From assembly GCF_013266755.1 (NCBI RefSeq), contig NZ_JABRWJ010000005.1, positions 671,615 to 735,614 on the forward strand: a stretch of DNA of 64,000 nt, written 5' to 3'. The notes below the pieces were generated by a model. The model saw nothing but the letters and a program-made list of their open reading frames with translations, was not told where the DNA came from and made no database searches. Positions 20,343 to 29,220 of this stretch are shown here, piece after piece. Each line of letters starts with the position of its first letter. Position 1 is the first letter of the stretch. The stretch comes from Pseudaquabacterium terrae. GTDB taxonomy: Bacteria; Pseudomonadota; Gammaproteobacteria; Burkholderiales; Burkholderiaceae_C. The position numbers were made by a program, and so were the translations under genes.

Positions 20343-21149
20343 TCAGGCGCTCTTCGACGAGTCCTGCTCGGCCGACTCGCCGCCGCCCTCGGCCGGCGCC
20401 TGCGTGTGCCGGATGAACAGGTGCGCGGCCCAGATCCCCACCTCGTACAGCAGGCACATCGGGATCGCCAGCGACAGCTGCGACACGACGTCCGGCGGCG
20501 TGATGATCGCGGCGATGATGAAGGCGATGACGATGAAGTAGCCGCGCCATTCCTTCAGCTTCTGGATGCTGACGACGTTCAGCCGCGCCAGCACGACGAC
20601 GGCGATCGGCACCTCGAACGCTGCGCCGAAGGCGATGAACATCGTCAGCACGAAGCCGAGGTAGGCCTCGATGTCCGGCGCCGCGGCGATGCTCTTCGGT
20701 GCGAAGCCCTGGATGAACGCGAAGACCTTGCCGAAGACGAAGAAGTAGCAGAACGCGACGCCGCCGACGAACAGCAGCGTGCTCGAGACGACCAGCGGCA
20801 GCACCAGGCGCTTCTCGTGGCTGTACAGCCCGGGCGCGACGAAGGCCCAGACCTGGTACAGCACGATCGGCAGCGCGAGCATGAAGCCGCCCATCAGCGT
20901 GACCTTCAGCGGCACCAGGAAAGGCGAGATCGGATTCGTCGCGATCAGCTTCGAGCCCTCGGGCAGCTGGCTGACCAGCGGCAGCGCCAGCAGGTCGTAC
21001 AGCGCGCCCGGACCGGGCCAGAAGCACAGCGCGCCGAAAGCAATGCCAATTGCGATCAGCGCCTTGACGAGGCGGTCGCGCAGCTCGACCAGGTGCGAGA
21101 CGAAGGGCTGCTCGGTGCCTTCGAGCTCGTCTTTCGGAGCAGTGCTCAT
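20343..21149 (-). CDS. tatC: Twin-arginine translocase subunit TatC
   Basis: TatC binds the twin-arginine signal and forms the receptor core of the Tat pore for folded proteins. It is 268 residues long with six membrane helices. Family motifs are HLVELRDRLVKALIAIG at the N-terminus, ALPIVLYQVWAFVAPGLY, FGAAFEVPIAVV and IITPPDVVSQLSLAIPM. The C-terminal tail is Glu/Ser-rich. The start directly follows the tatB stop. Last gene of a hisI-hisE-DUF4870-hinT-tatABC unit. Confidence 0.97.
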   Translation of the reverse strand: MSTAPKDELEGTEQPFVSHLVELRDRLVKALIAIGIAFGALCFWPGPGALYDLLALPLVSQLPEGSKLIATNPISPFLVPLKVTLMGGFMLALPIVLYQVWAFVAPGLYSHEKRLVLPLVVSSTLLFVGGVAFCYFFVFGKVFAFIQGFAPKSIAAAPDIEAYLGFVLTMFIAFGAAFEVPIAVVVLARLNVVSIQKLKEWRGYFIVIAFIIAAIITPPDVVSQLSLAIPMCLLYEVGIWAAHLFIRHTQAPAEGGGESAEQDSSKSA

Positions 21150-21659
21150 TTATTTCTTCAGGGCCGGCGGCCGAAAGCGCGCGACGCGCGCCGCGCCGGA
21201 CTGGGCATGCGTGCGCACGCCCGAGCGCTGCTTGTACCAATGCGGCAAGGCGCTGCGCTTCAGGCGCCAGTTCTTGTCGGGCCGCTTGTATTGCGGCACC
21301 GGTGCCGCGAGCGGCGCGCCGCTGCTGCTGCCATCGTCGAAGGCGATGCCATCGGCGCCGTCGATGCCGCTCGTCAGGTCGCGCGTCACATCGCCGAAAG
21401 CGGCGTTGGCGGCGCTGAGCTCCGACTGCACGCTGGTTTCGACGTCACGCGCGGCCGACTCGAACTGCGACTTCATCTTCTGCAGCTCTTCGAGCTCGAT
21501 CGAGCGATTGACCTCGGCCTTGACGTCGGCGACATAACGCCGCGCCTTGCCCAGCAGCGTGCCCACGGTGCGTGCCACGCGCGGCAGCTTCTCCGGGCCG
21601 ATGACGATCAGCGCCACCGCACCGATCAGCGCGATCTTGTCGAAACCGAAGTCGATCAT
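21150..21659 (-). CDS. tatB: Sec-independent translocase subunit TatB
   Basis: TatB works with TatC as the signal-peptide receptor. It is 169 residues long, with an N-terminal membrane helix ([20 protein letters not shown]), the [13 protein letters not shown] hinge, a long amphipathic helix to about residue 75, and a flexible polar tail. The length and the GPEKLP sequence separate it from TatA. It lies 25 bp after tatA and abuts tatC. Confidence 0.95.
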   Translation of the reverse strand: MIDFGFDKIALIGAVALIVIGPEKLPRVARTVGTLLGKARRYVADVKAEVNRSIELEELQKMKSQFESAARDVETSVQSELSAANAAFGDVTRDLTSGIDGADGIAFDDGSSSGAPLAAPVPQYKRPDKNWRLKRSALPHWYKQRSGVRTHAQSGAARVARFRPPALKK

Positions 21660-21684
21660 CGGTGGCGTTCAGGACATCCGAGGA

Positions 21685-21927
21685 TCAGGACTTGTGCTTG
21701 GCTTCGACGTCGACGGTGTTGGCGTCGCCCGTCTTGTTGGCGCCGACCTGCTGCGGCGGCGTGGCCGGCGTGCCGTCGGCCGCGGCGTTGCCGTCGCGCA
21801 CACCGTCCTTGAAGCCCTTGACCGCGCCGCCCAGGTCGCTGCCGATGTTCTTGAGTTTCTTGGTGCCGAAGATCAGCACCACCACGACCAGCACGATCAG
21901 CCAGTGCCAGATGCTGAAGGATCCCAT
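21685..21927 (-). CDS. tatA: Twin-arginine translocase subunit TatA
   Basis: TatA polymerises to make the transport pore. It is 80 residues long, with the family opening [20 protein letters not shown], then [20 protein letters not shown] (hinge and amphipathic helix) and a short polar tail. The ATG at 21927 has AGGAG six bases upstream; a GTG directly before it (21930) is the less likely start. Confidence 0.95.
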   Translation of the reverse strand: MGSFSIWHWLIVLVVVVLIFGTKKLKNIGSDLGGAVKGFKDGVRDGNAAADGTPATPPQQVGANKTGDANTVDVEAKHKS

Positions 21928-22007
21928 CACACGCTCCTGAAGACGAATCCGAGGATTCTATTGGAGCGTGTTTGACACTTTGGTTCGCCGGAAGTGCGGC
22001 GGGGCGG

Positions 22008-22355
22008 TCAGCCTTTCAGCCAGGGGCGCGGGCCGCCCATCACGTGCATGTGCAGGTGCATCACTTCCTGCAGGCCATCGCGACCGGTGTTGATCACGTG
22101 GCGGTATCCGTTGGTAACGCCGAGCTCCTTCATCAGCCGCGGCGACACGGCCATCATCTTGCCCAGCAGCGCCGCATCGTCGGGGCCGACGTCGACCATG
22201 CTGGTGATGTGCCGCTTCGGGATGATCAGCACGTGCACCGGCGCCCACGGGTGGATGTCGTGGAAGGCGAGGATGTCCTCGTCCTCGTAGGCTTTCTTCG
22301 ACGGGATCTGTCCGGCGACGATCTTGCAGAACAGGCAGTTCGGGTCGTGGCTCAT
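22008..22355 (-). CDS. hinT: Histidine triad (HIT) nucleotide-binding protein
   Basis: A 115-residue purine nucleotide phosphoramidase of the HINT branch. It starts with DPNCLFCKIVAGQIPSKKAY, and the catalytic histidine triad MHLHMHVMGG lies near the C-terminus. The zinc-type Cys pair CLFC is present. The ATG at 22355 begins the standard MSHDPNC. It lies 17 bp after the DUF4870 gene and upstream of tatA in the same unit. Confidence 0.92.
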   Translation of the reverse strand: MSHDPNCLFCKIVAGQIPSKKAYEDEDILAFHDIHPWAPVHVLIIPKRHITSMVDVGPDDAALLGKMMAVSPRLMKELGVTNGYRHVINTGRDGLQEVMHLHMHVMGGPRPWLKG

Positions 22356-22372
22356 GGCTGGGATGGTGGCGG

Positions 22373-22765
22373 TCAGACGGGCATTGGGCGGCGGTCGTTC
22401 AATGCGAGCCAGCCGCGCACGACACGGTAGAGGAACCAGATCGAGATGATGATCCAGGCGATCCAGCCGGGAAGGACCAGCAGCAGCCACAGCGGAATCG
22501 TCACCACGTAGGCGATGGCGCTGAAGATCACGCTGCGGATGCGCCAGCGGAAGTGCGACTCCTGCCAGGTGCCGGCGGCGTCGTCGCGCTTGACCAGGTC
22601 GAGGATGAAGGCGGCGATCAGCAGCAGGATGCTGCCCTGCGCGCCCGGCAGTACCGCGCCGATGGCGACGATCGCATGCAACGCATAGCTGATGTGGCCG
22701 ATCGTGCGCAGGGAGGCGTCGGACTGCGCGTCGGTGACGGCCAGCGGGGTCGGTTGTTCGTTCAT
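22373..22765 (-). CDS. DUF4870-like membrane protein
   Basis: A 130-residue inner-membrane protein with three to four hydrophobic helices (about 24-44, 45-60, 80-98 and 98-115). The pattern [27 protein letters not shown] and [17 protein letters not shown] matches the DUF4870 family. Function is unknown; in Burkholderiales the gene commonly sits between hisE and hinT. Its start overlaps the hisE stop by ATGA. Confidence 0.8.
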   Translation of the reverse strand: MNEQPTPLAVTDAQSDASLRTIGHISYALHAIVAIGAVLPGAQGSILLLIAAFILDLVKRDDAAGTWQESHFRWRIRSVIFSAIAYVVTIPLWLLLVLPGWIAWIIISIWFLYRVVRGWLALNDRRPMPV

Positions 22766-23130
22766 TGCGGATCCTCCTTTTCGCGCTGCTGCACGCGGCG
22801 CAAGGCGAATTCTTCCAGTCCGGACAGCCCTTCACGGCGCGCCAGCTCGGCCAGCACGTCGGCCGGCTTCAGGCCGAAGGCCGCCAGCACGATCATCGAA
22901 TGGAACCACAGGTCGGCGACCTCGTAGACGATCTTCTGCGGATCGCCGTCCTTGGCGGCCATCACCGTCTCGGTGGCCTCCTCGCCGATCTTCTTCAGCA
23001 TCGCATCGGTGCCCTTGGCGAAGAGCCGCGCGATGTAGCTCTTGTCGGGGTCGCCGCCGGCCTCGGGCTTGCGCGATTCGATCACCGCGGCCAGGCGCGC
23101 CAGCAGGTCCTGCGAGGTCGGAGCGGTCAT
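22762..23130 (-). CDS. hisE: Phosphoribosyl-ATP pyrophosphatase HisE
   Basis: Second step of histidine synthesis: it hydrolyses phosphoribosyl-ATP to phosphoribosyl-AMP. It is 122 residues long with an all-alpha NTP-pyrophosphohydrolase fold. Motifs are [34 protein letters not shown] and [15 protein letters not shown] (the Glu/Asp metal ligands). Start and stop overlap the neighbouring genes by four bases each: hisI upstream, the DUF4870 gene downstream. Confidence 0.96.
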   Translation of the reverse strand: MTAPTSQDLLARLAAVIESRKPEAGGDPDKSYIARLFAKGTDAMLKKIGEEATETVMAAKDGDPQKIVYEVADLWFHSMIVLAAFGLKPADVLAELARREGLSGLEEFALRRVQQREKEDPQ

Positions 23131-23519
23131 TTCTTGTAGATGCGTTCGGGGTCTTCGAGCACCGGCTCGACGGTCTGCCAGGCGTCGCCATCGAGCCGGC
23201 GGAAGAAGCAGGAATGGCGTCCGGTGTGGCAGGCGATGCCGGGCTCGTGGCCGAGCTGCGTGACCTTCAGCAGCACGACGTCGGCGTCGCAATCGAGCCG
23301 CATTTCATGCACCTGCTGGAAGTGGCCGGACTCCTCGCCCTTGTGCCACAGCCGCTGCCGCGAGCGGCTCCAGTACACCGCCTGGCCGAGCGCCGCGGTG
23401 CGCTGCAGGGCCTCGCGGTTCATGAAGGCGAACATCAGCACGTCGCCCGAGGCGGCTTCCTGCGCAATCACGGGCACCAGCCCATCCGCGTCCCATTTGA
23501 TGTCGTCCAGCCATTCCAT
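23127..23519 (-). CDS. hisI: Phosphoribosyl-AMP cyclohydrolase HisI
   Basis: Third step of histidine synthesis: it opens the adenine ring of phosphoribosyl-AMP. It is 130 residues long. The zinc/magnesium site motifs are [13 protein letters not shown] (Cys and Asp ligands) and [13 protein letters not shown] (two Cys). The N-terminal half has [12 protein letters not shown] and [17 protein letters not shown]. In most Burkholderiales hisF sits just upstream. Here the next upstream gene, 32 bp away, is a sensor kinase on the same strand, so the his cluster is cut at this point. Confidence 0.96.
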   Translation of the reverse strand: MEWLDDIKWDADGLVPVIAQEAASGDVLMFAFMNREALQRTAALGQAVYWSRSRQRLWHKGEESGHFQQVHEMRLDCDADVVLLKVTQLGHEPGIACHTGRHSCFFRRLDGDAWQTVEPVLEDPERIYKK

Positions 23520-23551
23520 GCAGTCAGTGTAGCCAGTGGACTTCCGGGCAC

Positions 23552-25642
23552 CTACACGCGCGGCAGGCGCAGCGTGAAGACGACGCCGCCGTCGGCGTTG
23601 CGCGCGGCGATCGTTCCGCCCATCTTGGCCATGTAGGTGCGTGCGACGAACAGGCCCTGGCCGCGGTGGCCTTCGTCGGTCTCATCGCCCTCGTCGGCGT
23701 GCTCGGACACGCCGTATTCGAAGATCTTCTCCAGCATGGCGTCGGCGATCGGCGCGCCCTCGTTGTGGATCTCGACGCGCGCTTCGCGGGCGTCGAAATT
23801 CAGCCGCAGCGTGATCGGGCTGCCGGGCACGCGGTGCCGGTCGGCATTGCGCAGCACGTGCGTGACGACGTCCTCCAGCGAAAACTCGTCGGCGCGCACG
23901 TTGACCGGCGCGCCGGGCGACGCGTAGCGCAGATCACGCACGCCGACCGCATCGGCATTCGCGGCGACGTGGCCGAGAAACGCGTCGAGGTCGAGCGGCG
24001 CGAGCTGCAGCGTCGTCGATTCGAATGCCTCGCTCGGCGAGGCCTGGCCGTACAGCACCTGCACCGCCTGCTGCATGCGGCGCAGGTAGCGGTGGCTCGG
24101 ATCGTCGGCGGCGCCGTGCAGCGCGAGCAGCGACTGCAGCGGCGAGACGATCTCGTGGCCGACCGCATGCCACTGGTCCTTCTCCTGCTGCGCGCGGATC
24201 TGCTCGCGCCTGAGGTCCTCGTCGACGCGCTGCAGCAGGTCCTGCAGGCCTTGCGCCAGCACGCCGAGCTCGTCGCTGCCGCGCAAGTCGGCGACATCGA
24301 TGCGCGGCAGACCACCGGCCGAGCGCATGCCCTTGGAGACGCTCGCTGCACGCTTGGTCAGCAGCGTGATGCGGCGGATGATGCGCAGCTCGATCAGCAG
24401 CCACGCGACCAGCACCGCCGCCAGCATCGCGCCGACGAAGCCCGAAACACGGGTCGCGACCGCCGCCAGCGTGCGATTGACGCTGCGCACGTCGCCGCTC
24501 AGCTGCAGCTCGTAGCGGCCGAGCGAGGTGGCGATGCTTTCCCGCAGCTCGAGCGGCGCGTCGTAACCCTCGACCGGCAGGCGGCGCACCAGGCCGTCGA
24601 GCCAGCGCGCGCGCGGCGCCTCGTCGGTGGCACGACCGACCAGCGTCGCCAGGTCGTCGGTCGCGCCCTGGCGCCGGATGCGCAGCCGCTCACCGGGCAG
24701 CAGCAGCTCGCCCAGGTCGGCCAGCGCAAACGGCGGCTCGGCGCCTTGGCTGTCGCTGTCGAACAGCGGCGCGCCCTCGCCCGGCGCCAGCACCTGCAGG
24801 CGCACGAGGATCTGCGCCAGGTCGGGCGGCGGCCAAACGATGCGCGCGCGGTCGCCCTGGAAGAGCGCGTCGCGAAAGACCTCGACCGGCAGGCGGATCG
24901 AGAAGAACGAGCGCTTGGCGCAGTCACTCGCCGGATCGGCGCTGTCGTCGGCGCAGCGGCCGTCCTGCCACAGCCAGCCGCGGAAATCGCGCACGGTCTT
25001 CGTGCCGTGCGTGATCGGCACGCCATCGACATACCCGGTCAGGCGTCCGCGATGACCGGGTGCACCGGACGGGCCGACGTTGGCGCCTTCGGCCAGCGTC
25101 TCGAAGGGCGCAATCCAGCGCCAGGTCTGGCCGCGCATCGCCACCGAGACACGCACGCGGTGGGCGCTGCCGAAGTCGAGATCACCGGGAAGATGCGGCA
25201 CCAGCGCGCCGCTGGCAAAGCTGCCGGCCAGGTAGATGAAGCCGCCGGCGAACGGGTTGTTGCCGACCGCCACGCACAGGTTCGCGCCGTCGCGGTACTG
25301 CACCAGGCAGCCGGCCATCTCGACGGCCTGCTGCACCTTGGTCTTGTCGTCGAAATCGATCGCCGAGAACGGCAGCACCAGCGGCTTGAGCGGCACCGTC
25401 GCTTCACCGCCGGCGCGCGGATTGAGCAGCGCCAGCTGCCCGGTCGGATGGCGCAGCCGCGCGACGATCTGCTCCTTGGTCTTCTGCAGCCCGGCCTGGT
25501 AATGGCGGTGCGCGAGCTGCTTTTCCTCGATCAGCACGCCGAGCGCCATCGCCAGCGTGGCCAGCGCGAGCAGCGCGAACACCGCGCGGAAGAACAGGCG
25601 CAGCCGCAGCGGCACCGCGCGCGGCAGGCGCCACGCCGTCAC
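23552..25642 (-). CDS. Membrane sensor histidine kinase with a large periplasmic sensor region
   Basis: A 696-residue two-component kinase. TM1 lies at about 18-38 and TM2 around 425-447, flanking a sensor region of nearly 390 residues that resembles no domain I recognise. A HAMP-like linker follows, then an H-box ([19 protein letters not shown]) and an HATPase domain ([30 protein letters not shown]). The H-box is atypical, with HEIVSP for HELRTP, but keeps the His-Glu pair. The GTG start at 25642 overlaps the response-regulator stop as GTGA, so the pair is translationally coupled. Confidence 0.85.
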   Translation of the reverse strand: MTAWRLPRAVPLRLRLFFRAVFALLALATLAMALGVLIEEKQLAHRHYQAGLQKTKEQIVARLRHPTGQLALLNPRAGGEATVPLKPLVLPFSAIDFDDKTKVQQAVEMAGCLVQYRDGANLCVAVGNNPFAGGFIYLAGSFASGALVPHLPGDLDFGSAHRVRVSVAMRGQTWRWIAPFETLAEGANVGPSGAPGHRGRLTGYVDGVPITHGTKTVRDFRGWLWQDGRCADDSADPASDCAKRSFFSIRLPVEVFRDALFQGDRARIVWPPPDLAQILVRLQVLAPGEGAPLFDSDSQGAEPPFALADLGELLLPGERLRIRRQGATDDLATLVGRATDEAPRARWLDGLVRRLPVEGYDAPLELRESIATSLGRYELQLSGDVRSVNRTLAAVATRVSGFVGAMLAAVLVAWLLIELRIIRRITLLTKRAASVSKGMRSAGGLPRIDVADLRGSDELGVLAQGLQDLLQRVDEDLRREQIRAQQEKDQWHAVGHEIVSPLQSLLALHGAADDPSHRYLRRMQQAVQVLYGQASPSEAFESTTLQLAPLDLDAFLGHVAANADAVGVRDLRYASPGAPVNVRADEFSLEDVVTHVLRNADRHRVPGSPITLRLNFDAREARVEIHNEGAPIADAMLEKIFEYGVSEHADEGDETDEGHRGQGLFVARTYMAKMGGTIAARNADGGVVFTLRLPRV

Positions 25643-26358
25643 TGCGGCGCGCTCCAGCGAAAGCCGCGCATCGGCACGTTCTCGATGCCGTCGAAGCCGG
25701 GCTCGATCTCGCGCAGCGCATCGCGGATCGTGCTGACGTGCTTGCGCACGTTGTCGCGGTTGCGGCCGCTCTTGACGACGGTGAACAGCTCCTCGTAGCT
25801 GACGACCTCGCCGCGGCGCTGGTACAGCGTCGCCAGGATGCGCTGCGCGGTCAGCGGCAGGTTCAGGCGCTGGCCGCGCCACAGCGGCGTGCTCTGGCGC
25901 AGCGGGTCGATCGCCAGCTCGGTGGTGCCGGCAGAAGCGGCCGCCGGCGCCGGCTTGTCGCGCACCGCGCGCAGCATCTCGAGCACGGTGTCGATGAAGT
26001 CGGCCTCGGAGAATGTCGTCTTCTGCAGGTAGTCCCAGGCGTCGAGCGCCTTCATGATGCCGCGGTAGATCGCGGCCGGCATGGCCGACACCACCAGCAC
26101 CGGCGTGCCGTGGTGCAGCCGGTTGATGGTGTTGATCAGCGCGACGCCGGCATGGCGCTCGCGGCCGAGCTCGATGTCGAGCACCACCAGGTCGTAGCGG
26201 GTCGACGCCAGCGCGGCCTCGGCGGCATCGCGGTCGAACCACTGCTCGATGCGGATGCCGGGCCGCGCCGACTCGATCCAGCCCTTGAGCTGGTCGCTCG
26301 TCGGCGGGTCGTCCTCGATCAGCGCCACGCGCGGGCTTCGGGTCTCGCTCGTCGTCAT
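25639..26358 (-). CDS. Response regulator with winged-helix-like output domain
   Basis: A 239-residue regulator paired with the downstream kinase. The receiver domain spans about 9-130, with the acidic pocket EDD at 16-18, the phospho-acceptor in LVVLDIELG, and a conserved Ser in VLVVSAMPA. The switch Lys is in YLQKTTFSEADF. The C-terminal domain (about 165-239) has an OmpR/PhoB-like end ([27 protein letters not shown]). The ATG at 26358 is chosen as the first Met before the receiver fold. Divergent from the SPFH gene at 26528, which is a natural candidate target. Confidence 0.85.
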   Translation of the reverse strand: MTTSETRSPRVALIEDDPPTSDQLKGWIESARPGIRIEQWFDRDAAEAALASTRYDLVVLDIELGRERHAGVALINTINRLHHGTPVLVVSAMPAAIYRGIMKALDAWDYLQKTTFSEADFIDTVLEMLRAVRDKPAPAAASAGTTELAIDPLRQSTPLWRGQRLNLPLTAQRILATLYQRRGEVVSYEELFTVVKSGRNRDNVRKHVSTIRDALREIEPGFDGIENVPMRGFRWSAPQ

Positions 26359-26527
26359 GGCGCCGGATTGTCGGGCGACCCCGCGCGGCCCGGTGTGAAG
26401 CTTTCTTCCGCCGCCGGAAGACAGTCGCCCCGCGCGCCGCTTTCGGCTTCCGCGCCGGATTCGAAGAATGGCTTTCGTCGACGCAAGCCCTGCGCGACAC
26501 CGACGAACAACCTCACGGAGCACCACG

Positions 26528-27742
26528 ATGAATCCCCGCCTGACCGCCCTGGCCCTGCTGATGGGCCGGGCCTTTCGTTCCACCACGACGGCCATCCGTA
26601 GCCGCACCGGGCTGCTGCTCGGCACCGCGGCAATTGCGATCGGCGGCTACGCGCTGGCGCTGAACCCGCCGCTGCAGACGGTGGAACGCGGCGAGCTCAT
26701 CGTGCGCAGCAACCAGCTGACCGGCAATGCCAGCTTGCACCACGAAGGCTCGCTGCTGCGCGTGCCCGGCCTGCACGCACTGCGCCGCTTCTCGCTGCGC
26801 GACCAGGTCTACCGACCCGCCGACAGCGCGAAGGCCGACGGTGCCGCGCCGTTCCAGTCGGTCGAAGGCCTGTCGCTCGGCGTCGACCTGACGATCCGCT
26901 ACGCGATCGACCCGACGCGGGTCGCGGCCATGTCGCGCCACCTGCCCGAAGACCTCGGCGGCGAAGTCGTGCAGCCGGCCGTGCAGGGCGTGATCTACAA
27001 GACCTTCACGCGCTACACGGTGCGCGAGATCTTCTCGGCCAAGCGCGCCGACATCCAGGCGCAGATCGAAGCCGAGCTGAAGCCGCGCCTGGCGGCCGAC
27101 GGCATCCTGCTGCGCACGGTGCAGATGGGCCAGGTCGACCTGCCGGCCGAGTACCGCCAAGGCATGGACCGGCTGCTGTCGCAGGAGCTCGAGACCGAGA
27201 AGATGCGCTACACGCTGGAGCTCAAGGCCAAGCACGTACAGCAGACCGCGCTCGAGGGCGAGGCCGACCGCGTGCGCCGTGAGAAGGCCGCGCAGGCCGC
27301 GGCGATGGAGCAGGTGATTGCTGCGAAGGCGCAGGAAGAAGCGATGAAGCACGTGCTGCCGTTCAAGCAGAAGCAGATCGAGCAGCGGCAGCTGGAAGCC
27401 GAAGCCGAAAAGCAGTCGCGCATTCGGGCCGCCGAGGGCGCCGCGCAGGCGCGCCGCATCGAGGCCGCGGGCGAAGCCGAGTCACGCCAAAAGCTGGCTG
27501 ATGCCGAGGGCTACCGCCTCGACCGCGTCGGCAAGATCAACAGCGAGCAGATGGCGCGCGACGGCGCCCTGATCAGCAAGCACCCGCTGCTGATCCAGAT
27601 GACGCTGGCCGACAAGCTGTCGGACAAGGTCTCGGTGATCATCGCGCCGCCGCCCTCGGACGGCAGCTTCATCGGCTCGGCGCTGATCGGCAAGCTGCCG
27701 AAGGGCGTGGCCGGCAACGACGACGCCGCGACGGAGCAGTGA
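26528..27742 (+). CDS. SPFH/band 7 domain membrane protein
   Basis: A 404-residue protein. One N-terminal membrane helix (about 29-46) is followed by an SPFH (prohibitin/stomatin-like) domain at about 50-215 and a long Ala/Glu-rich coiled coil at about 215-350 (ELKAKHVQQTALEGEADRVR and on). A short C-terminal region ends the protein. SPFH proteins form membrane scaffolds. The ATG at 26528 has GGAG upstream; a longer frame from 26468 is rejected as lacking a ribosome site. Divergent from the two-component genes and almost touching the SH3-like gene downstream. Confidence 0.85.
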   Translation: MNPRLTALALLMGRAFRSTTTAIRSRTGLLLGTAAIAIGGYALALNPPLQTVERGELIVRSNQLTGNASLHHEGSLLRVPGLHALRRFSLRDQVYRPADSAKADGAAPFQSVEGLSLGVDLTIRYAIDPTRVAAMSRHLPEDLGGEVVQPAVQGVIYKTFTRYTVREIFSAKRADIQAQIEAELKPRLAADGILLRTVQMGQVDLPAEYRQGMDRLLSQELETEKMRYTLELKAKHVQQTALEGEADRVRREKAAQAAAMEQVIAAKAQEEAMKHVLPFKQKQIEQRQLEAEAEKQSRIRAAEGAAQARRIEAAGEAESRQKLADAEGYRLDRVGKINSEQMARDGALISKHPLLIQMTLADKLSDKVSVIIAPPPSDGSFIGSALIGKLPKGVAGNDDAATEQ

Positions 27743-27744
27743 CC

Positions 27745-29166
27745 ATGCTGCTCAGCGTCTTGGCAACGATGGCCATCGTCACGCAGGACCAGGCCGCGCT
27801 GCGCGCCGGCCCGCGCGAATCGGCGGCGCAACAGGCGGTGCTGTGGCAGGGTGATGCACTCGAAGTACGCGGCCAGCGGCTCGACTACCTGCAGGTCTGG
27901 GACCACCGGCGCGAGCGCGCCGGCTACGTGCGCGCGAGCCAGGTGCGCACGACAGCGTTGAAACCCGCCGAGGCCGACGGCCTGCTGTCGGTGCTGCGCT
28001 TCCTGCGCGATACGCCGGGTGCCGAGGCGCTCGGACTGGGCTACGCGGCGGCCTATCTGCAGGCGGTGCCGGCCGAGCGGCTCGATGCCGAGCCCTTCGA
28101 TGCGATCGGCGTGCTGGCCGATCGTCTCGCGCGGCGCGCGGCCCTGAAGCCGGGGCAAACCTCGTCGACGGCCGTCTCCGCGCACCTCGAGGTCGCCAAC
28201 CACTACGGCGTGCGCATCGCCGGGACCGAACGCGACGGCGCGCTGCAGCCGTGTTACGACGGCGAGGCCTTCCGGCGTGTGCTGGCTCTGCCCTCGTCGC
28301 CCGAGCAGCGCGCCCGCGCCGCCCTCGGCCTGACGCGCCATGACTGCGTCGATTCGGCGTTATCACCGGTGCAGCGCTTGCCGCTCGACCAGTGGCGCGC
28401 GCAGGTGCTCGACCAGGTCAATGCAGCCGCCTTCGCGCAGCTGCCCGAGCCGATGAAGAACAAGCTGCGGCTGCGGCGCGCGGGCGTGTGGGCGAGCCTC
28501 GCCTTCCAGCACGCGCGGCGCGACGATGCCGCACCGGCCGCCGCTGCAGCGCAGCGCGCGCTGGCCGAGCTGGCGGGCGTCGACAAGACCGAGCTCAGCG
28601 ACGAGGACCAGCGCGACTACGCCGACGCGGCGATCCGCGTCGGCGCATCGCGCTGGGCGGCCGAGCCGGCACCGGTGGCCGCGGCCAGCGGCCTGGCCGT
28701 GCGCGCTGAACCCGGCCAGCCAGGCGAGACCTGCGTGGCGCTGATCGATGCCCGCACGCCGGCGAAGCCGCTGGCGCGCCGCTGCAGCTACGGGCTGGTG
28801 TGGACCGCCTCGGCCCGCGCGAATGCGAGTGCCAGCGCACTGGCGCTGGCCGTGCAGCCGCTCGACGGCTGGCGCGAGCTGTGGGTCTTCCGGCGCCAGA
28901 AGAACGAGTGGCTCGTCGACGTGCTGCCGCCCGCGGCGCAGGGCCCCGAGCTCGGCTACGTCGAGTTCGCCGGCTGGGTACCGGGCGGCGAGCGGCTGCT
29001 GCTGGCGCGCGAATCGCGCATCGAAGGCCGCTTCAAGCGCAGCTTCGAGGTGATGCGCCTCGAGTCGCTGCAACCGGAGAAGTCGGCCAGCACACCGGAG
29101 CTGCTGGTGCTGTTCGGCCGCTGGCAGGACGCCGCGTGGAAACGCCAAACAGTCAGCCTGCGCTGA
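27745..29166 (+). CDS. Protein with N-terminal SH3-like domain, function unknown
   Basis: A 473-residue protein. A weak signal or anchor (MLLSVLATMAIV) is followed at about 14-70 by a bacterial SH3-like fold (QAALRAGPRESAAQQAVLWQ through AGYVRASQV). Such domains bind peptidoglycan or proteins. The rest is Ala/Leu-rich helical and then beta-rich, with no recognised domain. Only three Cys are obvious. The ATG at 27745 has GGAG eight bases upstream; the GTG at 27739 overlaps the SPFH stop and is too close to that site. It probably works with the SPFH protein, because the two genes nearly overlap. The 3' end is part of a tandem repeat. Confidence 0.7.
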   Translation: MLLSVLATMAIVTQDQAALRAGPRESAAQQAVLWQGDALEVRGQRLDYLQVWDHRRERAGYVRASQVRTTALKPAEADGLLSVLRFLRDTPGAEALGLGYAAAYLQAVPAERLDAEPFDAIGVLADRLARRAALKPGQTSSTAVSAHLEVANHYGVRIAGTERDGALQPCYDGEAFRRVLALPSSPEQRARAALGLTRHDCVDSALSPVQRLPLDQWRAQVLDQVNAAAFAQLPEPMKNKLRLRRAGVWASLAFQHARRDDAAPAAAAAQRALAELAGVDKTELSDEDQRDYADAAIRVGASRWAAEPAPVAAASGLAVRAEPGQPGETCVALIDARTPAKPLARRCSYGLVWTASARANASASALALAVQPLDGWRELWVFRRQKNEWLVDVLPPAAQGPELGYVEFAGWVPGGERLLLARESRIEGRFKRSFEVMRLESLQPEKSASTPELLVLFGRWQDAAWKRQTVSLR

Positions 29167-29220
29167 CGGGCCAAACAGTCAGCCTGCGCTGACGGGCCAG
29201 ACGCTCAACCTGCGCTGAAC
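29145..29220. repeat. 26-bp tandem repeat, nearly three copies, spanning a stop codon
   Basis: Copy 1 (29145-29170) and copy 2 (29171-29196) are identical: CCAAACAGTCAGCC followed by TGCGCTGACGGG. Copy 3 (29197-29220) is degenerate. Each copy encodes QTVSLR or QTLNLR plus a TGA stop in the plus frame, so the repeat duplicates the last codons and stop of the SH3-like gene. Copy 3 overlaps the stop of the convergent glycosyltransferase gene (29205-29207). Confidence 0.9.
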
